Positions 34,706 through 43,795 of a DNA stretch of 64,000 bases are shown here, in pieces. Both the position numbers and the translations under genes were made by a program. Every line of letters starts with the position of its first letter. The first letter of the stretch is position 1. This stretch comes from UBA1141 sp963665155. GTDB taxonomy: Bacteria; Chloroflexota; Dehalococcoidia; Lucifugimonadales; UBA3495. Location of the stretch: positions 1,302,001 to 1,366,000 of the forward strand of contig OY761986.2 of NCBI GenBank assembly GCA_963665155.2, in the 5' to 3' direction. The notes below the pieces were generated by a model. That model was given only the letters and a program-made list of their open reading frames with translations, made no database searches and was not told the DNA's origin.

Positions 34706-35152
34706 ATAACCACGCCTCCGGCATCTTCCGATAGCTGCGTGATGTGCGACCTGCCGGTTTTCCAACGCGGGGGCAACGACCCGCGGCAGATTGCCGACCT
34801 GGATGTTTCCACAGCTGTCCTGGCTTCGAGGGAGCAGTTTTACCGGGGATACACCCTCGTGGTGCTCAATCAGCACGCCGTAGAGCTGTTCGATTTGGAC
34901 GAAGAAATTCGACGGCAATTCGTCGAAGACGCAAATCGTATGGCCGAAGCTTTAAACAAGACCTTTCAGCCACTGAAAATGAACTTGTGCCTTCTGGGGA
35001 GTACTCTGCGCCACATCCACTGGCATTTGATTCCCAGGCGGGAAACCGACCCGGACCCCAAATGGCCGGTTTGGAAGTTCCCATTTCCCGACGTGAAGTG
35101 CTCCGACGACGAGTTTCAAAAAATGGCCGACGATATCCGGGCTAATTTGTGA
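34706..35152 (+). CDS. HIT-family nucleotide hydrolase/transferase
   Basis: This is a HIT-family (histidine triad) protein with the catalytic motif H-I-H-W-H-L-I-P-R. The rest, including Y-R-G-Y-T-L-V-V-L-N-Q-H, fits Fhit/HinT-like diadenosine or nucleoside-phosphoramidate hydrolases. The first ordinary start is GTG 34739. However, the zinc-type pair C-V-M-C spans that codon, and the frame is open upstream. A perfect AAGGAGG at 34692-34698 is spaced 7 bp before an ATA codon at 34706, giving a protein of about 148 residues. I take ATA (or a mutated or miscalled ATG) as the start. It lies between mdh and an aminotransferase. Confidence 0.82.
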   Translation: MTTPPASSDSCVMCDLPVFQRGGNDPRQIADLDVSTAVLASREQFYRGYTLVVLNQHAVELFDLDEEIRRQFVEDANRMAEALNKTFQPLKMNLCLLGSTLRHIHWHLIPRRETDPDPKWPVWKFPFPDVKCSDDEFQKMADDIRANL

Positions 35153-35316
35153 CACTCGCTTCGCCTCGTGGCCGCCTCTAGACCCCAGTCCCAGCAAAGT
35201 TCAGCGGCGTTTTCGCGACCAACAACGTTGCGATTATTAATTGGTGATGCTGGGCGTTGTGTCCGACCGTCAATGGATTACAATACCGAAACAGTCCCTG
35301 GGGCTGAAGTAAGTCC

Positions 35317-36654
35317 ATGGGGAAACAGCAAGCATGGGAGCATCGTATGGCGCAACGCACGCCTGAAGAACGACGGTTGCTGGACAAAGCAGCCCAATAC
35401 TTCCCAGGAGGGAACAACGGAAACATCGGATTTAACGACGACCTGAATTTCCTAGTCCGTGAAGGCCGAGGCTCCCACATCTGGGACGTGAGCGGCAACG
35501 AATACGTTGACTGGCTAATGGGCTCCGGCCCCATGGTGCTGGGCCACGCCCACCCGGCGGTAACCGAGGCCGTCATAAAAGCGGTGGAGCAAGGCAGTAC
35601 TTTCTTTGCCAACAACGAGAAGGCTGTCTTACTTGCTGAAGAACTGGTCAAGGCGGTTCCCTGTGCCGACCAGGTGCGCTTCACTACCAGCGGCACCGAT
35701 GCGTGCTTTCAGGCGATGCGGGCCGCCAGAGCCTACCGTGGCAGAGAAAAAATTCTCAAGTTCGAGGGTGGCTACCACGGCAGCAGCGACTACGCCCAGA
35801 TGAGCGTGACCCCGTCAGCGCGGGAGGAGTTCCCTCGTTCCGAGGCCAACAATGCCGGCATCCCCCAGGCCATTCAAGAATTGATGCTGATCGCCCCGTT
35901 CAACGACCTGGAAACCACAACCGCAATAATCGAAGCGCACCACGATGAGCTGGCGGGAGTGATCGTGGAGCCTTTACAGCGAGTGCTCGCGCCCCAACCG
36001 GGATTCTTGAAAGGCTTGCGAGAAGTGACCGCCCATTACGGCATACCGTTGATCTTTGACGAAGTGGTCACCGGCTTCCGCCTGGCCTACGGAGGCGCTC
36101 AAGAGTTTTACGATGTGGTGCCCGACATGTGTACCTTGGGAAAGATCATGGGCGGAGGGTATCCGCTGGCGGCGCTTTTGGGCCGCGCCGAATTCATGGC
36201 CGTATACGACCTATCAACCACGGAACCGGATCGCTTTGTCAACCAGATTGGAACACTAAATGGCAATCCTATCGCCTGCGCAGCCGGATTGGCCTCCCTC
36301 GCAGAGTTGCGAAAGGAAGGAGCCTATGCCCGTCTGAAGGAAGTTGGCGGCCGGTTGCGCCAAGCACTGAAGGATATCTGCGAGCAGAATGATATTCCGG
36401 TCCAAATGTGCGGTGAAGACGCCATCTTCGACATTTACTTCTTCGACCACCCGGTAGTCAACTACCGTGATACTCTTTTGGCCGACTCGGGAATGATGGC
36501 CCGGTTTAATACCGGACTGCTGGAGAGGGGCATACTGAAGGGCGTGCCAAAGTTTTACCCGTCCATCGTCCACACCGATGAAGACGTCGATAGGACGATT
36601 CAAGCCTTCGAGGAAGTAATCCCTGGGATCAAGAACTTGTATCTTTCGAAATAA
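35317..36654 (+). CDS. class-III aminotransferase, glutamate-1-semialdehyde aminomutase-like
   Basis: This PLP enzyme has 445 residues (435 if ATG 35347 is used). It resembles glutamate-1-semialdehyde 2,1-aminomutase (HemL) and related aminotransferases. Seen are P-G-G-N-N-G-N, M-G-S-G-P-M-V-L-G-H-A-H-P, T-T-S-G-T-D-A-C, G-G-Y-H-G-S-S-D, I-F-D-E-V-V-T-G-F-R, and the PLP lysine in L-G-K-I-M-G-G-G-Y-P. The true HemL N-terminus P-G-G-V-N-S-P-V is not present and there are no haem genes nearby. An unassigned aminomutase or aminotransferase paralogue is more likely than HemL itself. An intrinsic terminator follows at 36660. Confidence 0.85.
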   Translation: MGKQQAWEHRMAQRTPEERRLLDKAAQYFPGGNNGNIGFNDDLNFLVREGRGSHIWDVSGNEYVDWLMGSGPMVLGHAHPAVTEAVIKAVEQGSTFFANNEKAVLLAEELVKAVPCADQVRFTTSGTDACFQAMRAARAYRGREKILKFEGGYHGSSDYAQMSVTPSAREEFPRSEANNAGIPQAIQELMLIAPFNDLETTTAIIEAHHDELAGVIVEPLQRVLAPQPGFLKGLREVTAHYGIPLIFDEVVTGFRLAYGGAQEFYDVVPDMCTLGKIMGGGYPLAALLGRAEFMAVYDLSTTEPDRFVNQIGTLNGNPIACAAGLASLAELRKEGAYARLKEVGGRLRQALKDICEQNDIPVQMCGEDAIFDIYFFDHPVVNYRDTLLADSGMMARFNTGLLERGILKGVPKFYPSIVHTDEDVDRTIQAFEEVIPGIKNLYLSK

Positions 36655-36659
36655 AATGC

Positions 36660-36697
36660 AAAAGGGGCCGTCCCAAAGCGTTGGGACGGCCCCTTTT
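36660..36697. terminator. intrinsic terminator between convergent genes
   Basis: AAAGGGGCCGTCCCAA (36661-36676) and TTGGGACGGCCCCTTT (36681-36696) form a perfect 16-bp stem with a 4-base loop. A T-run follows on the plus strand and the complement gives one on the minus strand, so it can serve both the aminotransferase and the sdhE-like gene. Confidence 0.9.
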
Positions 36698-36716
36698 TTG
36701 CTGCCTCTCGGGAAAC

Positions 36717-37598
36717 TTAGCCTGCTCCCACCTTCAAGGTCAGCGCTTTGGTGCTCATAATGTGCTTCTGAAGTCCCAACTCTTGACGGCTTATACCCAT
36801 AGCCAAGCCGATTGCTTGCGGGAGATGCAAAATGGGCATCTCGATCTTCCGGTTCGCTTGAGCTTGGGCTTTCGGTTGGTAGCCGTCCAGGTTAAGGTGG
36901 CACAAAGGACAGGGCGTAATCATTGCGTCGGCCCCCAAGTCCTTAACGTCAGAGGTATGCTTGGCGACCATGGCCACGGAGTTTGTTTCGTTGATGGTTA
37001 GAATGGGAAAACCGCAGCAGCGGGTCTTGCCGCTGTAGTCCACCACGGTAGCCCCCAACGTCTCTATGACCTGCTCTAATGCTGTTAGCCGCTCCGGGTG
37101 ATCCGCCATGTCTAAGGCGTCGGTTGGCCTGATCAAGTAGCACCCGTAAAACGGAGCCAACCTGATGCCGGCCAAGGGCCGGGTAATTAATTCCGTCAGC
37201 TTTTCCAGACCAATGTCTTCAATCAACACCCACAAAAGGTGCTTCGGGTCGGCGGTGCCCTTATATTCCAGCCCTTCTTCGGCCAACTCTTTATTGACCC
37301 TAGCCAGATATTCCGGATCTTTCCTCATGCGGAAGTTGGCTTGGCTCATGACACCCTGGCAGGTGCTGCAAATGGTCATTATCTGCATACCCAAGTCTTC
37401 CGCCATGGCGAAGGTGCGAGCGTTAAGAGTATCGCCCAAGAATTCGTTCTTTTCTTGGAGCACCCCGGCCCCGGTGCAGGAAGCCCCCGGCATTTCTTGC
37501 AACTCGATGCCCAAGCGCTGGCAAATCAATTTGGCGGCTTGATACAACTCTGGGCAACCGCCCCTGGCCACACATCCGGGAAAGAAAGCGTACTTCAA
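36717..37598 (-). CDS. CCG-domain succinate dehydrogenase subunit (SdhE/HdrB-like)
   Basis: The protein resembles the B subunit of heterodisulfide reductase and the SdhE subunit of class E succinate:quinone reductases. In those enzymes it replaces the haem membrane anchor. Of its 293 residues, the second Cys-rich (CCG) domain is complete: C153, C194-C195-G and C230-x-x-C233. The first has C9, S-C41-T-G in place of C-C-G, and C77-x-x-C80, so its cluster may be altered. The TTG start at 37598 has GGAGG upstream. It is the last gene of the sdhA-sdhB-sdhE cluster, about 90 bp after sdhB. No haem-binding anchor subunits are present. Confidence 0.82.
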   Translation of the reverse strand: MKYAFFPGCVARGGCPELYQAAKLICQRLGIELQEMPGASCTGAGVLQEKNEFLGDTLNARTFAMAEDLGMQIMTICSTCQGVMSQANFRMRKDPEYLARVNKELAEEGLEYKGTADPKHLLWVLIEDIGLEKLTELITRPLAGIRLAPFYGCYLIRPTDALDMADHPERLTALEQVIETLGATVVDYSGKTRCCGFPILTINETNSVAMVAKHTSDVKDLGADAMITPCPLCHLNLDGYQPKAQAQANRKIEMPILHLPQAIGLAMGISRQELGLQKHIMSTKALTLKVGAG

Positions 37599-37688
37599 CC
37601 GTATCCTCCAGTTTGACGGAGACCCACCCTAGTGGTTGGGTCCCGATTAGTTTTACCAGCTTATTCCACCGGCCCAATAACCAGCCGA

Positions 37689-38660
37689 CTAATCTAAAGG
37701 CGGGTCTTCGAGTTTCTTAACCAGTTTCCTAACGTTCTTGACGTTTTCGATATTGTGATGAATCAGCGGGGGCATTTTGCCGTGGGTAAGCGCCCTCAAG
37801 CCAACGGGGAGGAAACTGATTAATCCGGGGACATTGGTGATTCCAACGGCTTTCACCGGCAATAGCGCTTCGTTTAACGAACCGCTGTGCCCAACAATGT
37901 CGACAAAGGCCTCGGCATGGCGCGCACCGTTGCTGTTATTTAAACCGGCGCTCATGGCTTGGTCTCGTAGGGCCATGATCCGGTCCATGGGGTCAACGCC
38001 TTTAGGACAAGCTGCCACGCACTCGCCGCAACGAGTGCAGTCCCACATGCCCGTGGGTTCGACAAGTTGCTCCAGCCGCTCCTGAGACACGCCATTGGAG
38101 TCTCCATCTCTGGGGTCGGCAGTAAACCGGTAAGCCTTGGCCAAAGCGGCTGGGCCCAAGAAAGTTGGGTCCACTTCCAAAACCGTGCAATCGGAAACAC
38201 AGGAGCCGCACATTATACATGCTGTTACCGAAGAGAGGTGGAGCATCGATTCGTTGGATGCGATGTACTCCGCTTCGGGTTGCTCCCCTTGGGGTTGAAG
38301 GTAAGGTTCCACCTGTCTGATTTTGTCCCAGAAAAGACTAAAGTCCACCACCAAGTCCTTAACCACAGGCATAACGCCCGCTGGCTCAATGACGATTGTG
38401 TTGTTGCCATCAATTGCGCTGGCCGCCTGAGTTTTGCAAGCTAAGCCGGCGTGACCGTTAATACGCATTGCACAGGAGCCGCAGATTGAACTGCGGCAAG
38501 AGCAGCGCAGGCTCAGTGTACCGTCCTGCTCTTCCCGAATTTTGATCAGCGCATCCAAGACGGTGGCGCTGCCATCCAGTGCGACGGGGTAGTCCTGCCA
38601 GTATGATTCCGGATTTTCCACTTCAGGGTCATATCTGCGAATGCGAACCGTAACATCCAT
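37689..38660 (-). CDS. sdhB: succinate dehydrogenase/fumarate reductase iron-sulfur subunit
   Basis: This subunit carries electrons from the flavoprotein to the quinone site. The 323 residues include an N-terminal ferredoxin domain with C-S-C-R-S-S-I-C-G-S-C-A-M. The C-terminal domain has C-I-M-C-G-S-C-V-S-D-C and C-T-R-C-G-E-C-V-A-A-C-P. The third ligand set includes an extra Cys (C-V-A-A-C-P), the pattern of an additional [4Fe-4S] site as in class E enzymes; the exact cluster set cannot be read from sequence. A C-terminal extension of about 80 residues exceeds the usual 240-residue form. It lies between sdhA and the CCG subunit. Confidence 0.94.
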   Translation of the reverse strand: MDVTVRIRRYDPEVENPESYWQDYPVALDGSATVLDALIKIREEQDGTLSLRCSCRSSICGSCAMRINGHAGLACKTQAASAIDGNNTIVIEPAGVMPVVKDLVVDFSLFWDKIRQVEPYLQPQGEQPEAEYIASNESMLHLSSVTACIMCGSCVSDCTVLEVDPTFLGPAALAKAYRFTADPRDGDSNGVSQERLEQLVEPTGMWDCTRCGECVAACPKGVDPMDRIMALRDQAMSAGLNNSNGARHAEAFVDIVGHSGSLNEALLPVKAVGITNVPGLISFLPVGLRALTHGKMPPLIHHNIENVKNVRKLVKKLEDPPLD

Positions 38661-38747
38661 AAATTAAAGTTTCCTCTCTTCAAGCATCCGTTCTTTTAGG
38701 CATCTCTGTTCTTTAGGCATCAATGTGGTGACGGATACAAGGGTAGG

Positions 38748-40427
38748 TTAGTACTTCCTCTCTTCAGGCGTCCACTTTGTTATGGAAACCGGAAGGTATG
38801 AGATTTCCGGTCCTACTTCACCTTTGGTAACCACCACGTGCTTCATCCAGTTCTCATCATCACGGTTGGGGAAATCGGTGCGGGCTTGAGCGCCCCGGCT
38901 GTCTTTACGGTCCAATGCGCTTACCGTAACAGCGCTAGCACAGTCCATCATGAAGCCTAACTCCAAGGAGAAAACCAGGTCGGTATTAAATATGCGCCCC
39001 TTGTTGTCAACGGGCACGGCGGCATAACGCTTTTCCAAGCCCTTTAAATCCCGCAAGGTCTCCTGCATACCGGATTCGTTACGGTAAACAGCGAGATTGT
39101 TATTCAAGGACTGGCCCATATCCAAGCGGATAGCGCCGACCCGGTCGCCGTTTTGAGGGCGGTCAAGGATGCCTTGCAGGCGGTCCTGCTCTTTCTTGAC
39201 CACTGCATCTACGTCGAACTCCACATAGTCCACATCCCGGGCAGCGGCTGCGGCGTGATTGCCCGAACGCTCTCCAAACACGATGGTGTCCAAGAGAGAG
39301 TTTGCCCCCAATCGGTTACCGCCGTGGACGCTTACGCAGGCGCACTCGCCAGCAGCGTAGACGCCGGGCAGGTTGGTTTGCCCGTCTATGTCGGTCTTGA
39401 TTCCGCCCATAATGTAGTGCATTCCCGGGCGGATGGGCACCCGCTCTTTAATCATATCCACACCGATCAGGTCGATGCCGATCTCCCTAATCTGGCTCAG
39501 CTTCTCCATGATGAGGCTCTCGCCCAAGTGACGGCAGTCCAGGAACATGCAACCGTTCGTGCCGTTCCCGGCGTTAATCTCAGTCTGCTCGGCCCTCGAT
39601 ACAACGTCTCTGGAAGCCAACTCCATCATGTTGGGAGCGTATTTTTCCATGAACCTATCGCCGTTTTTATCCAGCAGGTAGGCCCCTTCGCCTCGGGCCG
39701 CCTCGGAGATCAAGACCCCGCTGCCCATCAGCGTCGTCGGGTGATACTGGACCATCTCCATATCCATGAGCCTAGCGCCAGCATTGTAGGCCAACGCCAT
39801 GCCATCTCCGGTAACGATCAAGGCGTTGGTGCTCGGCTCAAAGGTTCTGCCCAGTCCGCCTGTGGCGAAGATTATGGTTTTGGCCCTGACGGCGTAAACC
39901 TGGCCGGAGCGAATTTCCAGAGCGGTCACTCCACACACCTGACCGTCCTCTGTAATGAGCCCGGTTACAAACCACTCTTCGTAGCTGCGGATACCGGACT
40001 TTATGAGTTGTTCGAACATTACGTGGAGCAATGCTTGGCCGGTGAAGTCACCGACGAAGAAGGTCCTAGCGCGCCGCTGACCACCAAAGGCCCGGGTGCC
40101 CAGTTTGCCCTCATCGTCCCGGTTGAAGGTCACGCCCATGTGTTCCATGTCAATCAGCGAGCGGCCCGCCGACTGGCACATTACTTCGATTGCGTCTTGA
40201 TCCCCCAGGAAATCGCTGCCCTTCACCGTGTCGTAGGCGTGATCCTCCCAATCGTCTCCTCGGTCGGTCAGAGCGGCGTTGATACCGCCTTGCGCTGCGT
40301 TGGAGTGGCTCCTGACCGGGTGCACTTTGCTGATAATTGCTGTGTTGGCGCCGTTGGCATTGGCGGCGATGGCCGCTCGCATTCCAGCCAATCCGGCCCC
40401 GATTATAAGAACGTCATGCTCCAGCAT
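38748..40427 (-). CDS. sdhA: succinate dehydrogenase/fumarate reductase flavoprotein subunit
   Basis: This catalytic subunit oxidises succinate to fumarate with covalently bound FAD. The 559 residues match the family. Seen are the FAD motif I-I-G-A-G-L-A-G-M, the histidyl-FAD region S-H-S-N-A-A-Q-G-G, Q-Y-H-P-T-T-L, S-E-A-A-R-G-E-G-A-Y-L, the active-site R-P-G-M-H-Y-I-M-G-G-I and H-G-G-N-R-L-G-A-N-S-L. The ATG at 40427 starts the cluster; sdhB follows 87 bp later. It feeds electrons to menaquinone and pairs functionally with the complex I genes upstream on the same strand. Confidence 0.97.
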   Translation of the reverse strand: MLEHDVLIIGAGLAGMRAAIAANANGANTAIISKVHPVRSHSNAAQGGINAALTDRGDDWEDHAYDTVKGSDFLGDQDAIEVMCQSAGRSLIDMEHMGVTFNRDDEGKLGTRAFGGQRRARTFFVGDFTGQALLHVMFEQLIKSGIRSYEEWFVTGLITEDGQVCGVTALEIRSGQVYAVRAKTIIFATGGLGRTFEPSTNALIVTGDGMALAYNAGARLMDMEMVQYHPTTLMGSGVLISEAARGEGAYLLDKNGDRFMEKYAPNMMELASRDVVSRAEQTEINAGNGTNGCMFLDCRHLGESLIMEKLSQIREIGIDLIGVDMIKERVPIRPGMHYIMGGIKTDIDGQTNLPGVYAAGECACVSVHGGNRLGANSLLDTIVFGERSGNHAAAAARDVDYVEFDVDAVVKKEQDRLQGILDRPQNGDRVGAIRLDMGQSLNNNLAVYRNESGMQETLRDLKGLEKRYAAVPVDNKGRIFNTDLVFSLELGFMMDCASAVTVSALDRKDSRGAQARTDFPNRDDENWMKHVVVTKGEVGPEISYLPVSITKWTPEERKY

Positions 40428-40632
40428 GGGTGGTTATTCCTCCAGTCTTGCCGATTGTATCCCGCCGAAAATAGTCTGATGCCGCCCTGGCAATTTTGAT
40501 GTTTAGGACCTAATCCAACTGCACTAGGTACATACCAATTATGTCGAAAACAGTATATCTCAAAATAGGGGACTCCACCTCTCCAGGCCAAGTTCGGGAG
40601 CCTGTATGCCACACCAATTCTGGCCCCGGCAA

Positions 40633-41196
40633 CTAGGGCTTGGCTCGCATGGCAAGCAACAGCGCGGCTATGCTCTTCACGTCTTGAATTTCCCCGCTCT
40701 GGATCAAGCTTGGAACGGTGTTCAAGGGCACGGTGATCACGGAAATTTGCTCGTCGTCATCCGCGGACAACTTTGAGGGACTCAAATCCGTTGCCAAGTA
40801 AGCGTACATGAACTCGGTGCACCAGCCGGGAGCCAGCCAAAAGCTGGACAATAGCTCCAGTTTCCCGGCGGTGTAGCCAATCTCTTCCTTGAGTTCCCGG
40901 ATAGTCGCTTCCGCAGGGTCTTCGCCGTCCTCAATACCTCCAGCCACGATCTCCAGCAGCTCGGACTCGGTGGGCTTGCGGTATTGCTTAACCATCAACA
41001 CATTGCCCATACCATCCAGGGGCACGGCGCATATCGACTCCGAGTGCTCGGCAATCTCCCTGGTGGTCAAGACACCGTTGGGCATACGCACCTTATCGAC
41101 TCGGAGATTAAGAATTCTCCCGCGAAACTTCATCTCGCTGGAAACCGTTACTTCCTCATTGGATTTTCTTTCGGGCGCCGAACTAGATTCCACCAT
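40633..41196 (-). CDS. NUDIX hydrolase, ADP-ribose pyrophosphatase type
   Basis: This 187-residue hydrolase would cleave ADP-ribose or a related nucleoside diphosphate derivative. The NUDIX box is complete: G-G-I-E-D-G-E-D followed by E-A-T-I-R-E-L-K-E-E-I-G-Y. The upstream strand M-V-K-Q-Y-R-K-P and the later W-L-A-P-G-W-C-T-E fit the ADP-ribose pyrophosphatase (NudF) subgroup. It starts 14 bp after the NAD kinase stop on the same strand, so the two are co-transcribed and form a small NAD(P)/ADP-ribose metabolism pair at the end of the nuo cluster. The 205-bp gap before sdhA holds nothing I recognise. Confidence 0.9.
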   Translation of the reverse strand: MVESSSAPERKSNEEVTVSSEMKFRGRILNLRVDKVRMPNGVLTTREIAEHSESICAVPLDGMGNVLMVKQYRKPTESELLEIVAGGIEDGEDPAEATIRELKEEIGYTAGKLELLSSFWLAPGWCTEFMYAYLATDLSPSKLSADDDEQISVITVPLNTVPSLIQSGEIQDVKSIAALLLAMRAKP

Positions 41197-41210
41197 TTTT
41201 GCTGTTTACC

Positions 41211-42059
41211 TCACTGTCCGCGAATGCTCACGCCCAACCTTCGGGTCAGGGTGGCGTAGTAGTGGCTGGGAGGGTTGGCCCGCAAAAACCTGGCCCTGTG
41301 GGGGCTCTGCTTCACTAAAACCCTGTCTCCCGGCTCCATTGGAAAGTCCAAGTAGCCATCAATGCTCAGCGTGGCGTCTTGGTATCCTTCAAGGCTTAAT
41401 TCAACATTTACTTCGGCAGACAAAACCAGCGCTGCGGTCAACCCCATGTGGGCGGCCACTGGCTTGAGCACCAAAGCATCCGATGCAATGTCCAAGATTG
41501 GCCCACCAACAGCCAGATTGTAGCCGGTAGTGCCAGTAGCGGTTGAGAGGATGACGGCGTCGGCTCTAAATGTCGTCAATTGTGCCCCGTCGATGTATCC
41601 GGTAATCGTGACCACGCGTGATACCGCCCCACGTGCCAGAACAACGTCGTTCAAGGCGTGCGAAGGAACACTTACCTCAGCGTCACCACCATTTGCTTTG
41701 ACCAGAGTTGCCTGGATCATGAAGCGCTCTTCAACCCGGCATTCGCTGTTTATGTACAAAGGCAGTTTCTCCAAGGCCTCATGCACTTGGAGTTCAGTCA
41801 TGAATCCCAGACGTCCCATGTTGATACCCACCACCGGTATACGGTTAGGAGCCGTCAGTTGCGCCGCCCGCAGTATTGTCCCGTCGCCGCCGACCGTGAT
41901 TACCAATTTCGTGTTTTCGGCCCGTTCCTGCAGTTTTTCCAGGTTTTCGGCGGGCGATATCCAGCTATCTACGGGCAAGGGCAATTGGTGCAAAATGGTC
42001 GTGCCCAAATCCAGAGCTTCCGGTATACGGGCGTTGTATATGATGCCTACGCTATTCAT
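41211..42059 (-). CDS. nadK: NAD kinase
   Basis: The enzyme phosphorylates NAD to NADP. The 282 residues match the family. The diacylglycerol-kinase-like motif G-G-D-G-T is at about residues 58-62 (V-G-G-D-G-T-I-L-R-A), with G-I-N-M-G-R-L-G-F-M-T, R-A-D-A-V-I-L-S-T-A-T-G-T-T-G-Y and a late S-I-D-G. It follows nuoN after about 200 bp that contain degenerate heptamer repeats, and precedes the NUDIX gene by 14 bp. It would supply NADP for the NADP-dependent isocitrate dehydrogenase and RibD. Confidence 0.95.
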   Translation of the reverse strand: MNSVGIIYNARIPEALDLGTTILHQLPLPVDSWISPAENLEKLQERAENTKLVITVGGDGTILRAAQLTAPNRIPVVGINMGRLGFMTELQVHEALEKLPLYINSECRVEERFMIQATLVKANGGDAEVSVPSHALNDVVLARGAVSRVVTITGYIDGAQLTTFRADAVILSTATGTTGYNLAVGGPILDIASDALVLKPVAAHMGLTAALVLSAEVNVELSLEGYQDATLSIDGYLDFPMEPGDRVLVKQSPHRARFLRANPPSHYYATLTRRLGVSIRGQ

Positions 42060-42212
42060 GTCTCTTTCAGCTATTGGCTTTCAGCCGTCAGCAATCAGCT
42101 TCGGGGCTAGGAAGCTGGGCCAGTCTAGCACCAGCCCGAAATTAGTGTCAATTATAACCAATCCAAGGGGCTCACGGGAGTGTCACAATTGCCGATGGAA
42201 ATACTGCAACCT

Positions 42213-42258
42213 AGCTGACCGCTGATAGCTGTTAGCTGTTAGCTGTTAGCTGTTAGCT
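42213..42258. repeat. heptamer repeat array between nadK and nuoN
   Basis: On the plus strand the array reads AGCTGACC-GCTGATAGCTGTTAGCTGTTAGCTG and continues, a 7-bp unit AGCTGTT or AGCTGAT. It lies 4 bp past the 3' end of nuoN. A degenerate stretch of similar words (TTTCAGC, AATCAGC) lies at 42060-42102. Confidence 0.85.
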
Positions 42259-42262
42259 CGCA

Positions 42263-43792
42263 TTACGGCGTCAACGGCCCCACCGCAATCTTCGATAGGT
42301 CTAGAACGAAACCAGGGGCGATCCCTATGAAAAGCATGGCAGCACCGGCAATGCCCAAGGCAGCCCACGACGCTGGTGGCGTTGAAATTCGCTCCTCGGT
42401 CGTTGCTGGCTGGAGGAACATTACCCGAATTATCCGGATGTAATAATAAGCGGATACGACACTGCTGATGACACCGACGATCGCCAGCCAGACCAGATCA
42501 GCGTTTACCGCAGCCGTGAATATGTACAACTTGCCGATAAAGATGCTGGTGGGTGGCACGCCGATCAGGGCTGCCAAAGCCAAGGCCAGAATAGCCGCCA
42601 GAACCGGAGAACGCCGGGCAATTCCGGCGTAGTCTTCAATGCGGTCGCTGCCGATACGATTGCCAATGGCGATGATAGCGAAGAACGCTGTCAGGTTGGC
42701 AGCGGCGTAGGCGCCCAGATAGAAAAGCACACTATCCGGACCGACGGATAGATATTCGGGGAGGCTCCCGTCCGCTCCGGTGGCCTTAACCCCTGCGGCC
42801 ATCCCCACCAAGATATACCCGGCGTGGGCGATTGTGCTGTAACCGAACAATCGACGGATATTGGTCTGGCCAATGGCTACAAGATTGCCGATTATCATGG
42901 ACGCCGCTGCCAATGCGGCGAACAGACTGGCCCAATCCAAGGAGACGTCGAAAAACCCGGAGAAAAACACCCGGAGTAATATGGCAAAGGCGACTGCCTT
43001 GCTGGCCACCGATAAGAAAGCGATCACCGGCGTGGGACCGCCCTCATAAACGTCGGGGACCCACATTTGGAAAGGCGCCGAGGATATCTTGAAGCCGAAA
43101 CCCACCATCAAAAGCATAACGCCCACCAGCAGTGCGTAATTGCCGAAGGGAATATCTCCCGACACATTACCCACGCTGGTCGCTATTTCCGATAAGGTTG
43201 TGGTGCCGGTGAATCCGTATATCAGGGCCATTCCATAGAGCATCAAGGCGGAGCTGATGGCCCCGACGATCAGGAATTTCATGCCTGCCTCACTGGACTT
43301 GGCAGTATTCATGAAGGCCGACAGAGCAACTAAGGGCATGGTGCTAAGTTCCACGGCGATGTAGATAGTTATCAACTCGGTTGCTGCGGCCAACAGCATC
43401 ATTCCCGTGGCGGAAAACAGTATCAGTCCGTAATACTCACCCTGGTAGCGGTCCATCTGCCGTACGTAATCGGTCGAAGCCATGATTACCAGACCGGCGG
43501 CGGCCAACACCAGGAAGTTGAAGAACAATGCGAACCGGTCGACGGACAGGCTATTCAACAGAACGCTGGGGTCACTCGTGGCGAGCAGTTCCGACCCCTT
43601 GACCAGGTTAAGAGAATCATCCAGATCGAAGGCTTGAATCAGGCTTAGGGTAAGTGGCGCTATCAGGCCCAGGAAAGCGAATATCGGCAGCAGCCCTTTC
43701 CGGGTGACTACCAGGTCCAAGAGTATGACCAGAAGCGCAGCGCCAGCCATGCCCAGATAAGGGGATATCACATATAAGTCGTGGGCGGACAT
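42263..43792 (-). CDS. nuoN: NADH-quinone oxidoreductase subunit N
   Basis: This is one of the three antiporter-like proton-pumping subunits in the membrane arm of complex I. The 509 residues carry about 14 hydrophobic segments. Family landmarks include I-A-V-E-L-S-T-M-P-L (conserved Glu), S-A-P-F-Q-M-W-V-P-D-V-Y-E-G-G-P-T-P and the R-R-L-F-G-Y-S-T-I-A-H-A-G-Y-I-L broken-helix region. ATG 43792 starts 3 bp after the nuoM stop. It is the last gene of the nuo cluster. Confidence 0.96.
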   Translation of the reverse strand: MSAHDLYVISPYLGMAGAALLVILLDLVVTRKGLLPIFAFLGLIAPLTLSLIQAFDLDDSLNLVKGSELLATSDPSVLLNSLSVDRFALFFNFLVLAAAGLVIMASTDYVRQMDRYQGEYYGLILFSATGMMLLAAATELITIYIAVELSTMPLVALSAFMNTAKSSEAGMKFLIVGAISSALMLYGMALIYGFTGTTTLSEIATSVGNVSGDIPFGNYALLVGVMLLMVGFGFKISSAPFQMWVPDVYEGGPTPVIAFLSVASKAVAFAILLRVFFSGFFDVSLDWASLFAALAAASMIIGNLVAIGQTNIRRLFGYSTIAHAGYILVGMAAGVKATGADGSLPEYLSVGPDSVLFYLGAYAAANLTAFFAIIAIGNRIGSDRIEDYAGIARRSPVLAAILALALAALIGVPPTSIFIGKLYIFTAAVNADLVWLAIVGVISSVVSAYYYIRIIRVMFLQPATTEERISTPPASWAALGIAGAAMLFIGIAPGFVLDLSKIAVGPLTP

Positions 43793-43795
43793 AGC

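Noticed and set aside
35317..36654. Assignment of the aminotransferase as haem-pathway HemL
   Set aside because: The HemL N-terminal signature is absent and there are no neighbouring haem genes, so only the broader family is called.
39153..40499. Long plus-strand open frame opposite sdhA
   Set aside because: It is antisense to a certain gene, resembles no family, and is open because of the codon use of sdhA.
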